The notes: a model not told the origin generated them from the letters alone. DNA of 64,000 nucleotides from Lachnospira multipara LB2003 (GCF_000702205.1 NZ_JNKW01000005.1:62001-126000), one strand, 5' to 3'. Numbered from the stretch's first letter, positions 44,407 to 54,831 are shown. Numbers and translations are program-made.

Positions 44407-44470
44407 AAAAAGAGCCCTTATACTGATATGTACCCAGAATCCTGAACACATATCATACAAGGGCTCTTTT
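44407..44470. terminator. Bidirectional terminator between rsmA and metG
   Basis: A 12-bp perfect outer stem (AAAAGAGCCCTT with AAGGGCTCTTTT) plus an inner GATATGT/ACATATC helix. Both genes converge on it. Confidence 0.9.
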
Positions 44471-44546
44471 ATTATGTCTATTTTTTACAAAGCAGATACA
44501 AGAATCCGTTTTGCTTTTTCCTCATGATTTGTTAGAAGCGCTTTAA

Positions 44547-46550
44547 TTACTTAATCTCACTACCAGCAATAATATCCTTATCTACAGTAAGAACTGATAA
44601 ATTACCTTCATCATCACTTGCTGCAAGAATCATACCCTGTGATTCAACACCACATAACTTAACTGGCTTTAAGTTAGTAATAACAGCTACCTTCTTACCA
44701 ACCATTTCTTCTGGCTTATAGAAATTAGCAATACCAGATACAATCTGTCTTACCTCATCACCAATTCTAATCTGTGAACAAAGTAACTTCTTAGCCTTCT
44801 TAACTGGTTCGCACTTTAATACTTCACCAACTCTAATCTGGATCTTATCAAAGTCATCAATTGTAATTTCTTCCTTAGGCTCAACCTCTGGATACTTAAC
44901 ACCACCAGCTGCAGCTTTCTGTGCTGCCTGAATCTCTTCAACCTTAGCTAATACTTCTTCAAGATCAAGTCTAGCAAATAAAATCTCTGGCTTATCAGTA
45001 ACCTTAAGTCCTGACTCTCTTAAACCAAACTTATCTAAGTCATCAAAATCACGAACACCAGCTTCTACATTATCTGGATATAACTGAGCTAAAACTCTAT
45101 CTGTAGTTTCTGGCATGAAAGCCTTAAGTAAGTTAACACCAATTGTAATACCTTCAACAAGGTTATATAAAACTTCTTCAAGTCTTTCCTTCTTAGATTC
45201 ATCCTTAGCAAGTGCCCAAGGCATTGTCTCATCAATATACTTATTACATCTCTTAAAGAGTGTAAATACTTCTGTAATAGCATCAGCAACATGAAGTGTA
45301 GCCATCTTATCTTCTACCTTCTTAACTGTTCCTGTAACTACTGCCTTAAGATCAGCATCGTAATCAGCGCTATTACCTTCTTCATCAACAGCACCATCTG
45401 TATTAACACCTGTCTTATTAACAACACCATCAAAATACTTATTAGACATTGAGATTGTTCTATTAACAAGGTTACCAAGTGTATTAGCAAGTTCAGAGTT
45501 CATTCTCTCAACTAATAATTCCCAAGAAATAACACCATCATTTTCAAATGGCATTTCATGTAATACGAAATATCTAACTGCATCTACGCCAAACATATCT
45601 ACTAAGTCATCAGCATAAATAACATTACCCTTAGACTTACTCATCTTACCATCTGCCTGGATAAGCCATGGATGACCAAATACCTGCTTTGGAAGTGGTA
45701 AATCAAGAGCCATAAGGAAGATAGGCCAATAAATAGTATGGAATCTAATAATATCCTTACCAATTAAGTGAAGATCTGCTGGCCAATTAGCCTTAAATAA
45801 ATCAGAAGATTCACCATCGCAGTCATAACCAATACCTGTAATATAGTTTGTAAGAGCATCAAGCCATACATAAACAACATGCTTAGGATCAAAATCAACT
45901 GGGATACCCCACTTAAATGATGTTCTTGAAACACATAAATCCTGAAGACCTGGCTTTAAGAAGTTATTCATCATTTCGTTCTTTCTTGAAACTGGCTGAA
46001 TAAATTCTGGATGAGTCTCAATATAATCTATAAGTCTGTCTGCATATTTACTCATCTTAAAGAAATAAGCTTCTTCCTTAGCTGGCTTAACTTCACGTCC
46101 ACAGTCAGGACACTTACCATCTACAAGCTGTGATTCTGTCCAGAAAGATTCACATGGAGTACAATAAAGACCTTCATAAGCTCCCTTATAAATATCTCCC
46201 TGATCATATAATTTCTTAAAAATCTTCTGAACCTGCTTTTCATGTGGCTTATCTGTTGTTCTTATAAACTTATCATAAGAAGTATTCATTAAATCCCAGA
46301 TTCTCTTAATTTCTGTAGAAACTTCATCTACAAATTCCTTTGGTGAAACACCAGCTGCAGCAGCCTTCTCCTCAATCTTCTGGCCATGTTCATCACTACC
46401 AGTCTGGAAGAATACATTATATCCCTGCTGTCTTCTAAATCTTGCAATACTATCTGCAAGTACAATTTCATATGTATTACCTATATGTGGCTTACCTGAA
46501 GTATAGGCAATAGCTGTTGTCATATAGTAATTTCCTCTATTCTTTGGCAT
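44547..46550 (-). CDS. metG: Methionine-tRNA ligase
   Basis: 667 aa. Class I synthetase: a HIGH-like motif HIGNTYE near residue 22, zinc cysteines (CTPCESFWTESQLVDGKCPDC), KMSKSKGN, and a C-terminal tRNA-binding OB domain (QIRVGEVLKCEPVKKAKKLLCSQIRIG) for dimerisation. The start has AGGAGGAAG upstream. A promoter at 46652-46680 gives a leader of about 95 nt with a dyad at 46605-46626, but no T-box features. Confidence 0.97.
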   Translation of the reverse strand: MPKNRGNYYMTTAIAYTSGKPHIGNTYEIVLADSIARFRRQQGYNVFFQTGSDEHGQKIEEKAAAAGVSPKEFVDEVSTEIKRIWDLMNTSYDKFIRTTDKPHEKQVQKIFKKLYDQGDIYKGAYEGLYCTPCESFWTESQLVDGKCPDCGREVKPAKEEAYFFKMSKYADRLIDYIETHPEFIQPVSRKNEMMNNFLKPGLQDLCVSRTSFKWGIPVDFDPKHVVYVWLDALTNYITGIGYDCDGESSDLFKANWPADLHLIGKDIIRFHTIYWPIFLMALDLPLPKQVFGHPWLIQADGKMSKSKGNVIYADDLVDMFGVDAVRYFVLHEMPFENDGVISWELLVERMNSELANTLGNLVNRTISMSNKYFDGVVNKTGVNTDGAVDEEGNSADYDADLKAVVTGTVKKVEDKMATLHVADAITEVFTLFKRCNKYIDETMPWALAKDESKKERLEEVLYNLVEGITIGVNLLKAFMPETTDRVLAQLYPDNVEAGVRDFDDLDKFGLRESGLKVTDKPEILFARLDLEEVLAKVEEIQAAQKAAAGGVKYPEVEPKEEITIDDFDKIQIRVGEVLKCEPVKKAKKLLCSQIRIGDEVRQIVSGIANFYKPEEMVGKKVAVITNLKPVKLCGVESQGMILAASDDEGNLSVLTVDKDIIAGSEIK

Positions 46551-46604
46551 TTAACTTCCTCCTATCATTTTTATTATCAATCCATAATGGATAATAACTT
46601 TCGG

Positions 46605-46626
46605 CATTTGTTATATATATCAAATG
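46605..46626. repeat. Dyad in the metG leader
   Basis: CATTTG-TTATATATAT-CAAATG forms a 22-bp near-perfect inverted repeat between the promoter and the metG start. It could be an operator or a leader hairpin. Confidence 0.5.
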
Positions 46627-46651
46627 TATATTCTACAACGCATATTCTTAA

Positions 46652-46680
46652 ATGATAGTTAATTTAATTCCCTATGTCAA
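46652..46680 (-). promoter_or_regulatory. Promoter of metG
   Basis: Minus strand: perfect -35 TTGACA (46680-46675), 17-bp spacer, -10 TATCAT (46657-46652). Confidence 0.7.
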
Positions 46681-46718
46681 GCCCCGTTAAGCCACCTAAA
46701 AACCCAAGCTTAACCCAA

Positions 46719-48503
46719 TTAAAAGCTCTTTATCCAAGGCTCTAAATTGTCAAATAAAATATCAAATTGAATAGGTCCCATATCAAGAATATACCTATGG
46801 AATTCCTTAAGATTAAACTTAGAGCCTAACTCATCCTTGGCTTTTTCTCTAAGTTCAAAAATCCCAATCATACCAAAGGCATACTGTGTGTAATTACCAG
46901 GATTAGCAATAAATGCGTTATACATATTTTTATATGAAGCCTCACTAAAATTAAAGTACTGTCCTACATACTCACGCATCTTGTTATAATCCCATCCTAG
47001 ATAATTAACTCCAATATCACCTAGAGCATACACTATAAGCGTTGTTTCATAATTAAGTCCCATAATCTTATTTAGACTTTCATTTCCTGTATTGGCAAAG
47101 GAATAAGAAAGCACCTCAACATATGAAGCCCATCCTTCCATATACCCCCTTGGAGCAAGTACATATCTTATCCAGTAAGGATTAGAATTAATAAAGTACT
47201 GGGTTTGATATAAATGTCCTGGATACCCTTCATGTGCAATAGTTGGATATATTTCTTCTCTGCCTGCATTATTAATATAAATTGAATTCACATCTGCATT
47301 ATCAAGCTGCGGAATAAAATACATAGCGGGACTGGCATAATCTTCTAAAGATTTAGTAACATAAGAGACATTATAACTAGTCTCCTTAATCTCAGGAAAA
47401 TCCGCACTAATCTTTGACTTTAAATCCTCTATCATTGCAACAGGGTCACTCATACCAAAGGAAAAAGTGGACATCTTACTACTTATAGAATAATCACTAT
47501 AAATAATCTTACTCATTTCATCTAAAAGTTCATCCACATAATCCTCACCCAATTCAAAGAGATCATTTACTGATTCACCCCAACCAAGTTTTTTATTTAC
47601 CAAATATTCAAAGTATCTGCTTCCGTTAGGATAATTACAAATTCCTCCACTATACTTATTAGTTCCCTTAAGGGCTGCAAGACCAGTTGCTAGTTCTTCA
47701 TATCCCTTAACCACATTAGATTTAACAGCTTCGTAATTATCCTGCTTATATTTAGTTTTTTCTTCATCTGTAAGGCCACTAAACTTATCAATTCTCTCAT
47801 TAAAGCTAGCAATCATTACTCCGTCATCATTTAAAGCCTCATCCTTAAAGGAGTTACATGAATTAATAACTTCATCAGCTAAATCATCTGACAAAAAATA
47901 GCCTGCATCAGCTCTTAATTTCTCGTATTTTAAAATATCATTAAAATAATCATCCACATCAGCCACAAGCAATAAATATTCATCTATGTCCTTTTTTTCC
48001 ACAAATGAGTATTCTGCAAAAAGCAATGGTAACTGAACATGAATACCTATTGTTGGTGTTATATCTGTACTTAAAAGGTATAAATCTGCATTATTTTTTT
48101 CATTAGTAAACATCTTATAAAGTTCGTTATATGTGATTTTTTGCTTTTCATTTAATGTATTTACATCATACTTATTAAGCTCATTTAGAATTTCCTCGTA
48201 ATTCTTAGCAGACCCTAAGTTGTCATAATCAATTCTACCTAGATTCTTACTATAATTATTCACGCCAAAGTCAGATGGATGCTCCATATATGAATGAATG
48301 CTAATAAGGTCGGATTCCTCCATTATATCCACATAAAGCTCCTTTAGATACTCATCAAAGTCCTGACTACTATATTCCTTAACAGTCTCTATTTCGCTGC
48401 TTTGGACGTTTTCATTTTTCTTAGGCTGACTACATCCGCTAATTGAAAAAATAAGACATACACTAAGTACTAAGGAAACTGTAGTTTTAATTATTTTTTT
48501 CAT
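46719..48503 (-). CDS. DUF885 family lipoprotein (putative metallopeptidase)
   Basis: 594 aa. A signal peptide at residues 1-23 ends in the lipobox ISGC, so it is anchored on the outer face of the membrane. The DUF885 hallmark HEGYPGHLYQ (HExxxH-like zinc motif) is near residue 400, followed by APRGYMEGWASYVE with the probable third ligand. Family members are thought to be peptidases; no substrate is proven. A single gene. Confidence 0.88.
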   Translation of the reverse strand: MKKIIKTTVSLVLSVCLIFSISGCSQPKKNENVQSSEIETVKEYSSQDFDEYLKELYVDIMEESDLISIHSYMEHPSDFGVNNYSKNLGRIDYDNLGSAKNYEEILNELNKYDVNTLNEKQKITYNELYKMFTNEKNNADLYLLSTDITPTIGIHVQLPLLFAEYSFVEKKDIDEYLLLVADVDDYFNDILKYEKLRADAGYFLSDDLADEVINSCNSFKDEALNDDGVMIASFNERIDKFSGLTDEEKTKYKQDNYEAVKSNVVKGYEELATGLAALKGTNKYSGGICNYPNGSRYFEYLVNKKLGWGESVNDLFELGEDYVDELLDEMSKIIYSDYSISSKMSTFSFGMSDPVAMIEDLKSKISADFPEIKETSYNVSYVTKSLEDYASPAMYFIPQLDNADVNSIYINNAGREEIYPTIAHEGYPGHLYQTQYFINSNPYWIRYVLAPRGYMEGWASYVEVLSYSFANTGNESLNKIMGLNYETTLIVYALGDIGVNYLGWDYNKMREYVGQYFNFSEASYKNMYNAFIANPGNYTQYAFGMIGIFELREKAKDELGSKFNLKEFHRYILDMGPIQFDILFDNLEPWIKSF

Positions 48504-48550
48504 AAACTACCCCCAGTTATTATTAATTTTTACCCTCTCTATAAAAATCA

Positions 48551-48581
48551 AAACACATCTGATTAAAAATCAGATGTGTTT
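48551..48581 (-). terminator. Terminator of the DUF5685-DnaJ operon
   Basis: A 13-bp perfect stem (48551-48563 with 48569-48581), a 5-nt loop, and a T-rich tail (TGATTTTTAT) on the minus strand. Confidence 0.88.
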
Positions 48582-48622
48582 CTCTATTCCCTTAGTGTAT
48601 ATTATATCATTATAAAAATATA

Positions 48623-49351
48623 TTAACAACATAAATTGCAAAATAGCCATGTTCCAAGACATGTCATACATGAAATACCGCTATTAGCTGGGCTATATGA
48701 TTGCTGTCTTGCATTGTACCACTGTCCGCCACTTTCAAGATTCTGATAATAATTTCTATATTGGAAGTTATCTGGTTCCATTGAAACGGCTTTTCTAGCA
48801 TATTCTAATGCTGCTGCCCTATCTCCTCTTCCTGCTTGAGCGTTAGACATAATAAAATACCATCTTGCATCTCTATCCTCAATTGAATTAAGAATATTTA
48901 TAGCCTCTTCATATCTTCCAGAAGTTACATAATTAAGAGCAGATCTTAATTTATACGAAATCTCATCATCACCATTCATATTATTAGCATTTTCATAGAA
49001 GCCGCCAAAACCAAATGGGCCAAAGCCCCAGAAGTTTCCATATTCACCAAAATTACCAAAATCGCCCCATGGATTTCCTTGCGCATCTCCATCATATCTA
49101 TAGCTACTAGCACGTCCCGTACCATATCTATTCTGGCTATATGGGCCTTCGGAATAACCGCCCTCTTTTTCCTTCATTATTTGATTATAAGCTTGCTGAA
49201 CAGTCTTAAACATCTCCTCAGCCTGTTCCTTATTAGGATTGTTAATATTGGCATCTGGATGATACTTTCTACTTAATTTTCTATATGCTTTTTTTATCTC
49301 ATCTTCTGAAGCATTTCTTGAAACGCCCAAAATTTGATACGGATCTGACAT
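48623..49351 (-). CDS. J-domain protein with cysteine-rich tail
   Basis: 242 aa. The N-terminal J-domain ([31 protein letters not shown]) carries the HPD that stimulates Hsp70. The middle is Gly/Phe/Tyr-rich ([20 protein letters not shown]). Helical TPR-like repeats follow ([19 protein letters not shown] ... [15 protein letters not shown]). The end is [15 protein letters not shown], a possible metal- or membrane-binding tail. The start is the ATG at 49351 behind GGAGG; the GTG at 49363 lies in that site. It is paired with the DUF5685 gene, 14 bp upstream. Confidence 0.85.
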   Translation of the reverse strand: MSDPYQILGVSRNASEDEIKKAYRKLSRKYHPDANINNPNKEQAEEMFKTVQQAYNQIMKEKEGGYSEGPYSQNRYGTGRASSYRYDGDAQGNPWGDFGNFGEYGNFWGFGPFGFGGFYENANNMNGDDEISYKLRSALNYVTSGRYEEAINILNSIEDRDARWYFIMSNAQAGRGDRAAALEYARKAVSMEPDNFQYRNYYQNLESGGQWYNARQQSYSPANSGISCMTCLGTWLFCNLCC

Positions 49352-49365
49352 TTTAACCTCCACTT

Positions 49366-50202
49366 TTAAAGTTTCTTATCTTCTAGTCTTTTTCTTTTTA
49401 CTTCCTCAAATCTAATAAATACACCTGAGTAAATTATATTTCGTAAAATTTCTGCATTCTCAATTATTGGCAAGTATTCAAATTCCTTACCAACAACGGT
49501 CATATATGCTTTTAGCATATTCTCAATAAATATATCAAAATCCGGTTCCTTCTCATAACTCTTTAGACAGTTATAATTACCGGTTTTCTTATCCTTTTCT
49601 AAATCATCATAAGCATCCATTATATACACAAATTGACCAAGTGCCATTCCAATTCTAGATAGGCTTTGACTCCACTCGTCATTTTTCATACATAAAACAG
49701 CAGATAAGACCTTTCCAAAGGTTTGCGAAACCACGGAAATGCTCTGTTCATTATTCTTCTCACAAATAGAAAGTTCATGCAATCCCTCTTTAATAATTCT
49801 TGCCTTATCTTCATATTTGTCCATTATCTTATTAGCATTTCTTTTTAAAAGATCAGCATAAGCCTTACTATAAATCTTCTTCTCATCTTTCCAATCGTCT
49901 ACTAGATGATAATATGACATAAGTAAGTTCATATCTGCAATATAATCTGTAACTTCGCTTATGGTCATCTTTTGTTTCTTAATTGGATGCGCCTTACAAG
50001 TCTTATTAATTCTTGTAAGTTCAGGTTCATAAAGAGATGTAAGCAAAAGTACTGCCATTGTCATATCATAACTTAAAGTCATTTGACCTAAAAAGGAATA
50101 TTTTCTTTTTAAGCTATGACATAGACCACAATAAAAAGACTTGTATTCTTCATACTCTCTTATTTTTAATTCCGGTTTATTGACAATAACATAACCAAAC
50201 AT
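49366..50202 (-). CDS. DUF5685 family protein
   Basis: 278 aa, mostly helical. It starts [36 protein letters not shown], the family's usual N-terminus with a CGLCHSL motif. Later it has [16 protein letters not shown], an Asp-rich helix recalling isoprenoid-synthase second motifs. No signal peptide. Function unknown. Together with the J-domain gene it forms a two-gene unit that is common in Clostridia. Confidence 0.8.
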   Translation of the reverse strand: MFGYVIVNKPELKIREYEEYKSFYCGLCHSLKRKYSFLGQMTLSYDMTMAVLLLTSLYEPELTRINKTCKAHPIKKQKMTISEVTDYIADMNLLMSYYHLVDDWKDEKKIYSKAYADLLKRNANKIMDKYEDKARIIKEGLHELSICEKNNEQSISVVSQTFGKVLSAVLCMKNDEWSQSLSRIGMALGQFVYIMDAYDDLEKDKKTGNYNCLKSYEKEPDFDIFIENMLKAYMTVVGKEFEYLPIIENAEILRNIIYSGVFIRFEEVKRKRLEDKKL

Positions 50203-50350
50203 AGTTCTTATCTCCTTACGCGTTTAAGAATATCATAATACAAGTTACAATTCCATTATAATAGCATTAGGGGTTTATTAAAAAAATATTAAGTGGGAGT
50301 ATTTGACTTTGATTTGTAAATCTTATAGATTTTTTTGTTAGAAAAAAATA

Positions 50351-50394
50351 AAAGCCTTACAACCTAGGTAATTCCTAAATCATAAGACCTTCTA
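50351..50394 (-). terminator. Possible terminator of tRNA-Lys
   Basis: An imperfect long hairpin downstream of the tRNA (minus strand) with a TTTTATTTTTTT tail. Confidence 0.45.
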
Positions 50395-50395
50395 G

Positions 50396-50468
50396 TGCAC
50401 CGCCAGGGGTTCGAACCCTGGACACCCTGATTAAGAGTCAGGTGCTCTACCAACTGAGCTAGCGGTGC
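50396..50468 (-). tRNA. tRNA-Lys (anticodon CTT)
   Basis: 73 nt on the minus strand. The acceptor stem GCACCGC pairs with GCGGTGC, discriminator A, CCA not encoded. D-arm GCTCAGTTGGTAGAGC, anticodon loop ACTCTTAAT giving CTT (Lys), T-arm CCAGGGTTCGAACCCTGG. A consensus promoter lies upstream at 50507-50535. Confidence 0.96.
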
Positions 50469-50506
50469 TTATTTTGTTTTTCTGAAGCTCTGTAAGAACC
50501 TCATTT

Positions 50507-50535
50507 ATTATACATCAGTGAGTTTTGTTTGTCAA
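50507..50535 (-). promoter_or_regulatory. Consensus promoter of tRNA-Lys
   Basis: Minus strand: TTGACA (50535-50530), 17-bp spacer, TATAAT (50512-50507). Confidence 0.88.
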
Positions 50536-50922
50536 GCACTTTTTTTATTTTTTTTTGAAGGCTTGAAAACTTTCTGATGAAGTGTTGCTTGTCTTAGTAA
50601 TCTTATCTATAATTTACTAAGAAGACTTGTTCGTAAGAACTTGTGTCCCAACGAGATGTAATTATAGTAGAGGATTCATTTTTTGGCAAGTGTTTTTTGC
50701 AAATTTTTTCGGTTGTGTTTGTATATTATTGATATTTTCCGCCTTCAAACCCGCATAAACACTGAATTCTTTTTTGAAAATTTCTTAGAAAAAAATTGAT
50801 TTTTTCTTTGTTTTTTCTTAATTTTTTCCGATTTTCTTAAATAGAAATTAACTTTTACCTCTACTTATTTATGAAATAAAACTTTTATGATAGTCTATTT
50901 AAAACAACAAAAGGAGGACCTT
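50536..50922. other. 387-bp gap without a gene
   Basis: No ORF of weight. A 29-bp imperfect dyad (CTTAGTAAT ... TTTACTAAG, about 50594-50622) is visible, with several T-runs (50534-50555, 50795-50830). The 3' end must hold the promoter of the permease gene. Nothing else can be named. Confidence 0.4.
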
Positions 50923-52299
50923 ATGAAAAAAATATCATTTTCTTCTTTTTTTAAAAAGAAAAAGAAAGAACCAGAACATGAGGACAACAAAAAAGACTCC
51001 ATTGATATTTTAAAAGAAAACATTTCTAAAATATCAGATGTGGAATTTAATCCTATTAAAGAAGATCAAGTTAAAGAGAATACAGATGATCCATCAGCTA
51101 ATAACTCTAATAAATTCAAATTTATAAGAAACGATAAATACTTATCTATAGTAATTTATGGACTTATTTTCGTTCTCTTTTCTATTCTTATATATAAACT
51201 AATTGGCGACTTATCAATTACATCTAAAGCAATATCCGCTTTCTTCTCCCTTTTAGGGCCATTTATAACAGGCGCATTTATTGCTTTGATTTTGTATCCT
51301 TTGGTTAAACTTATATATAGGAACTTTTTTACTAACCTATTGCACATTAAGTCAGCTAAGCTAAAAAAGATACTATCAATACTTCTAGCTTATATTATTG
51401 CAATCGGATTTATTGCTATATTACTTGGATTTGTTATTCCACAAATCTATTTTAGTTTGCAGGAAATAATAGATAAACTACCTGTCTGGTATGACAATAC
51501 TTACAATTTCATTATTAACTTTGAAGACAAACACTCATACTGGACATTTATAAATTTTGACGACGTTAACAATTACATTCAAAGCATATTACCAAGATTA
51601 ACAAATTACCTAACAGGAATTCTATCTAATATGATTCCTTACCTTGTTAATACCTCAATGGCTATTATGAAGGGATTAGTTAATTTCATTATTGCTATTA
51701 TTGTTTCAATTTACATGATTTCAGATCATAAAAACTTATTCTATCACGCAAAAAGAGCTCTTTATGGAACACTTCCAAAAAAGACTGCTGATTCATTTAG
51801 AATAATAGTAAGAAACTGCGTTAACATCTTCCTTGACTTTATCTTTGGTAAAGCGCTTGATTCCCTAATCATTGGAATTCTTTGCTTTATTATAATGTCA
51901 ATTCTTAAGATGCCATACTCAGTATTAATAAGTGTAATTGTTGGTGTTACCAATATGATTCCTTACTTTGGACCTTATATTGGCGGTGTTATTGGTGGAT
52001 TATTTATTATTATTGCTAACCCTGTACTTGTTATTGGATATGCAATATTAATCCTTGTTATCCAGCAATTAGACGGTCTTGTTATTGGACCTAAGATTAT
52101 TGGAGATAGCACAGGTCTTAAACCATTATGGGTAATATTTGGTATTACAGTTGGCGGTAGCTTATGGGGAATTCTAGGAATGTTCCTTGGTGTACCTATT
52201 GTTGCTGTATTAGGATATATACTTAATCTTATTGTACAACACCTTCTTAACAAAAAAAGTGTAAAGATTAAGCCTTATGATTCATTTGATGAATTCTAA
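50923..52299 (+). CDS. AI-2E family transporter (PerM-like)
   Basis: 458 aa inner-membrane protein. A charged N-terminal tail of about 70 residues (FKKKKKEPEHEDN) precedes 7-8 hydrophobic segments. Family motifs include FIFGKALDSLIIGIL, IPYFGPYIGGVIGG and the C-terminal LDGLVIGPKIIGDSTGLKPLWVIF. Members export small molecules or exchange ions; an AI-2 role cannot be claimed. The start is the ATG behind GGAGGACCTT, 36 bp inside the longest frame. Confidence 0.92.
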   Translation: MKKISFSSFFKKKKKEPEHEDNKKDSIDILKENISKISDVEFNPIKEDQVKENTDDPSANNSNKFKFIRNDKYLSIVIYGLIFVLFSILIYKLIGDLSITSKAISAFFSLLGPFITGAFIALILYPLVKLIYRNFFTNLLHIKSAKLKKILSILLAYIIAIGFIAILLGFVIPQIYFSLQEIIDKLPVWYDNTYNFIINFEDKHSYWTFINFDDVNNYIQSILPRLTNYLTGILSNMIPYLVNTSMAIMKGLVNFIIAIIVSIYMISDHKNLFYHAKRALYGTLPKKTADSFRIIVRNCVNIFLDFIFGKALDSLIIGILCFIIMSILKMPYSVLISVIVGVTNMIPYFGPYIGGVIGGLFIIIANPVLVIGYAILILVIQQLDGLVIGPKIIGDSTGLKPLWVIFGITVGGSLWGILGMFLGVPIVAVLGYILNLIVQHLLNKKSVKIKPYDSFDEF

Positions 52300-52338
52300 A
52301 AATTGATTACTAACTTATATTTGTATAAAAGCTATAAA

Positions 52339-52397
52339 AAATCCCCCTGAATAGGTAATTCTATCTTAAATAGATAATTACATATTTAGGGGGTATT
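52339..52397. terminator. Bidirectional terminator between the permease gene and trmB
   Basis: CCCCCT and AGGGGG close an A/T-rich stem of about 24 bp with interruptions. The two genes converge here. Confidence 0.72.
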
Positions 52398-52401
52398 TCT
52401 A

Positions 52402-53043
52402 TTAATCTCTATTGGCAATTAGTTTACAAATTGCATTACCTGCTTCTGAGAACTTCTTCTCATATTCAGTCATTACATTGCCTTCATTCATTCTTGGCTC
52501 ATTGTGAAGATCTCTTGTATAATCTACTAAATTCCAATTAGCTTCCTTTACTTCTTCTAATGAGAAATTAAATAAATCAACATTATCTGTCTTAAATTCT
52601 ACTCTTCCATCAGCCTTTAAGATTTCATTATATCTTGCAAAAAACTGTCTTGATGTAAGTCTTCTTTTGGCATGACGATCCTTTGGCCATGGATCAGAGA
52701 AGTTTAGATATATTCTATCAACTTCATCCTTACCAAATACTTCTGTAATAGCCTCAGCATCCATTCTAATAAATCTCAAATTTGGTAATTGTAATTCATC
52801 CTGTTTTTCTACAGCACGTAATAAAACTGAAGAATACTTCTCTATACCTACATAATTAATACTTGGATTTAAGCTTGCAAGTGTAGTAATAAAAGTTCCC
52901 TTGCCCATACCAATTTCAATATGAATTGGATTATTATTCTTAAAAACTTCAGACCAAGTTCCCTTCATTCCAATAGGATCAGTGAAAACATATTCATTTT
53001 CCACCATAACTTCTCTTGCGCCAGGTACATTTCTTAATCTCAT
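52402..53043 (-). CDS. trmB: tRNA (guanine46-N7)-methyltransferase
   Basis: 213 aa. AdoMet motif EIGMGKGTFITTLA, then RMDAEAI, and the substrate loop YLNFSDPWPKDRHAKRRLTSRQF that defines TrmB. The C-terminal NVMTEYEKKF is present. It methylates G46 in the variable loop of tRNAs. Confidence 0.96.
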   Translation of the reverse strand: MRLRNVPGAREVMVENEYVFTDPIGMKGTWSEVFKNNNPIHIEIGMGKGTFITTLASLNPSINYVGIEKYSSVLLRAVEKQDELQLPNLRFIRMDAEAITEVFGKDEVDRIYLNFSDPWPKDRHAKRRLTSRQFFARYNEILKADGRVEFKTDNVDLFNFSLEEVKEANWNLVDYTRDLHNEPRMNEGNVMTEYEKKFSEAGNAICKLIANRD

Positions 53044-53239
53044 CTTTTCCTCCGCATATGGTTAAAGCCTTAGCTTCGATATTATTTTTTATGTAACTTT
53101 CGTATTATAAATGATTTTTTCTATTTTGCCAATATAAAGTTTAGCAAACCATAAGTTGCCACTTTTATCATTAATTATTATAATAAAATGTGATTTTTGA
53201 TGATAAATTATTTTTTCAAACTTAAAGGACGGAAATTTT

Positions 53240-54634
53240 ATGATAAAACTTAAAAAAATACTTAAGGCAGGAGTTGCACTTCTTAGTGCTAGTTTACTTC
53301 TCTTAACACCTGCAATTAATGCTACTGCTGCCATTTCATCTACTGGTAGCATTGTTTCTAATGTAGATACTTCTAATTTAACTTGGCCTAGTGCACCTAA
53401 TGTGCAAGCCGGAAGTTGTATATTAATAGATGCAGATACAGGTTCAATTCTTTATGAAAAAAATGCATATACAAAATGCTATCCTGCAAGTACAACTAAG
53501 ATTCTTACAGGATTATTAACTATAGAAAATTGCAGTTTATCTGAAAACATCACTTTTTCAAAAGCTGCTGCCGAATCTGTTAATATAACAGAAGATGCTA
53601 ATTTAGGCACTAAAGAAGGGGAAACATATACTGTTGAACAGGCACTTTATGGCATGCTTTTATATTCTGCCAATGAAATTGCTTATGGACTTGCTGAACA
53701 CGTAGCCGGCAACCTAGACAGCTTTGTTGATATGATGAATGCCAAGGCAAAGGAAGTTGGAGCACTTAATACTCACTTTGCTAACTCAAGTGGATTATAT
53801 GATAGCAATCACTATACAACAGCCTATGATATGGCAATGATTGCAAAGGCATGTTATAACAATGCAACCTTTGTAAATATTGACTCCACTTCTTCATCTT
53901 ATACTATTCCTGCAACTAACAAGACAGCAACACCAAGAACTTTTAGACATAGACACAAAATGCTATATGGCAGGGAATACTACTATGAATATTGCAAGGG
54001 TGGTAAAACAGGATTTACAGACCAGTCACAATATACCCTTGTAACCTTTGCAGAAAAAGATGGAATGAGACTAATATGTGTAACATTCCAAGAACCAAGT
54101 GATGAAAGCCGTTTCGTTGATACAAAGGCATTGTTTGAATGGGGTTTTGATAACTTTACAAAAACCACAACTTCAAGTAGTAATATTAGCTCACTATTAA
54201 CCAATGAGACAATTTATACATCTAGTGTATTCTCAAAAAAGCAGCTAAATTACAACCTTACAGCATCATTTATAACAATACCTAATACTGGTTCATCATC
54301 CGATGTTACTATTGCATTAGATGATAACTACGACCTAACCAATAACAATGGTGAATTAGGTATTCACCTTAAATACTTATTTGGCAATAATGTTGTAGGT
54401 ACAACAACCCTTAATATAAACACTTCAACAGCAGCTAAGGATTCATCCCTTCCATACTTAAATGCTACAGATAATCATTCAAAATATAGCGCCAAAAAAT
54501 GCCTATATATTAACATCTGGATTTTGCTTGGAGTTGTATTAATAATTGCTTTAGTTGCATATGTAATCTACTATCTTAACACATCAACTAATTACAAAAG
54601 ACGTAGAAGAGCAAAAAGAAAATTAAGATTTTAA
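53240..54634 (+). CDS. D-alanyl-D-alanine carboxypeptidase (DacF-like, class A low-mass PBP)
   Basis: 464 aa. A signal peptide covers about residues 1-30. Serine peptidase motifs: SxxK as PASTTK near 76, SxN as SANE near 139, and KTG as KGGKTGFT near 253. It trims the terminal D-Ala from peptidoglycan stem peptides. A predicted membrane segment at about 430-450 (IWILLGVVLIIALVAYVI) and a basic tail anchor it to the outer face of the membrane. A terminator follows. Confidence 0.93.
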   Translation: MIKLKKILKAGVALLSASLLLLTPAINATAAISSTGSIVSNVDTSNLTWPSAPNVQAGSCILIDADTGSILYEKNAYTKCYPASTTKILTGLLTIENCSLSENITFSKAAAESVNITEDANLGTKEGETYTVEQALYGMLLYSANEIAYGLAEHVAGNLDSFVDMMNAKAKEVGALNTHFANSSGLYDSNHYTTAYDMAMIAKACYNNATFVNIDSTSSSYTIPATNKTATPRTFRHRHKMLYGREYYYEYCKGGKTGFTDQSQYTLVTFAEKDGMRLICVTFQEPSDESRFVDTKALFEWGFDNFTKTTTSSSNISSLLTNETIYTSSVFSKKQLNYNLTASFITIPNTGSSSDVTIALDDNYDLTNNNGELGIHLKYLFGNNVVGTTTLNINTSTAAKDSSLPYLNATDNHSKYSAKKCLYINIWILLGVVLIIALVAYVIYYLNTSTNYKRRRRAKRKLRF

Positions 54635-54653
54635 TAAAAAGACACTTTAACAG

Positions 54654-54690
54654 CCCCCGACCAAGAATAAATCTTGGCCAGGGGTTTTAT
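54654..54690 (+). terminator. Terminator of the carboxypeptidase gene
   Basis: CCCC...CCAAGA, a short loop, TCTTGG...GGGG, then TTTT on the plus strand. Confidence 0.78.
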
Positions 54691-54761
54691 AATGAGGGGG
54701 ACTGGAAAGCATAATTTTTTCTGATCTAAATCAGAATCTATATATTTGATGTAAAATTGGA

Positions 54762-54800
54762 GATTCTCTAGGTGGGAGTTCCCTCTCCCACCCAAGGAGA
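54762..54800. repeat. GC-rich hairpin in the fliS/dac intergenic region
   Basis: GGTGGGAG (54771-54778) and CTCCCACC (54785-54792) form a strong 8-bp stem with a 6-nt loop, extended outward by CTCT/AGAG. It has no T run of note. It lies between two terminators. Confidence 0.6.
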
Positions 54801-54831
54801 GTCTATGGTATAGCACATCAAAAACAAATAC

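Noticed and set aside
46551-46718. T-box riboswitch before metG
   Set aside because: No T-box sequence, specifier loop or terminator/antiterminator pair; the leader is only about 95 nt.
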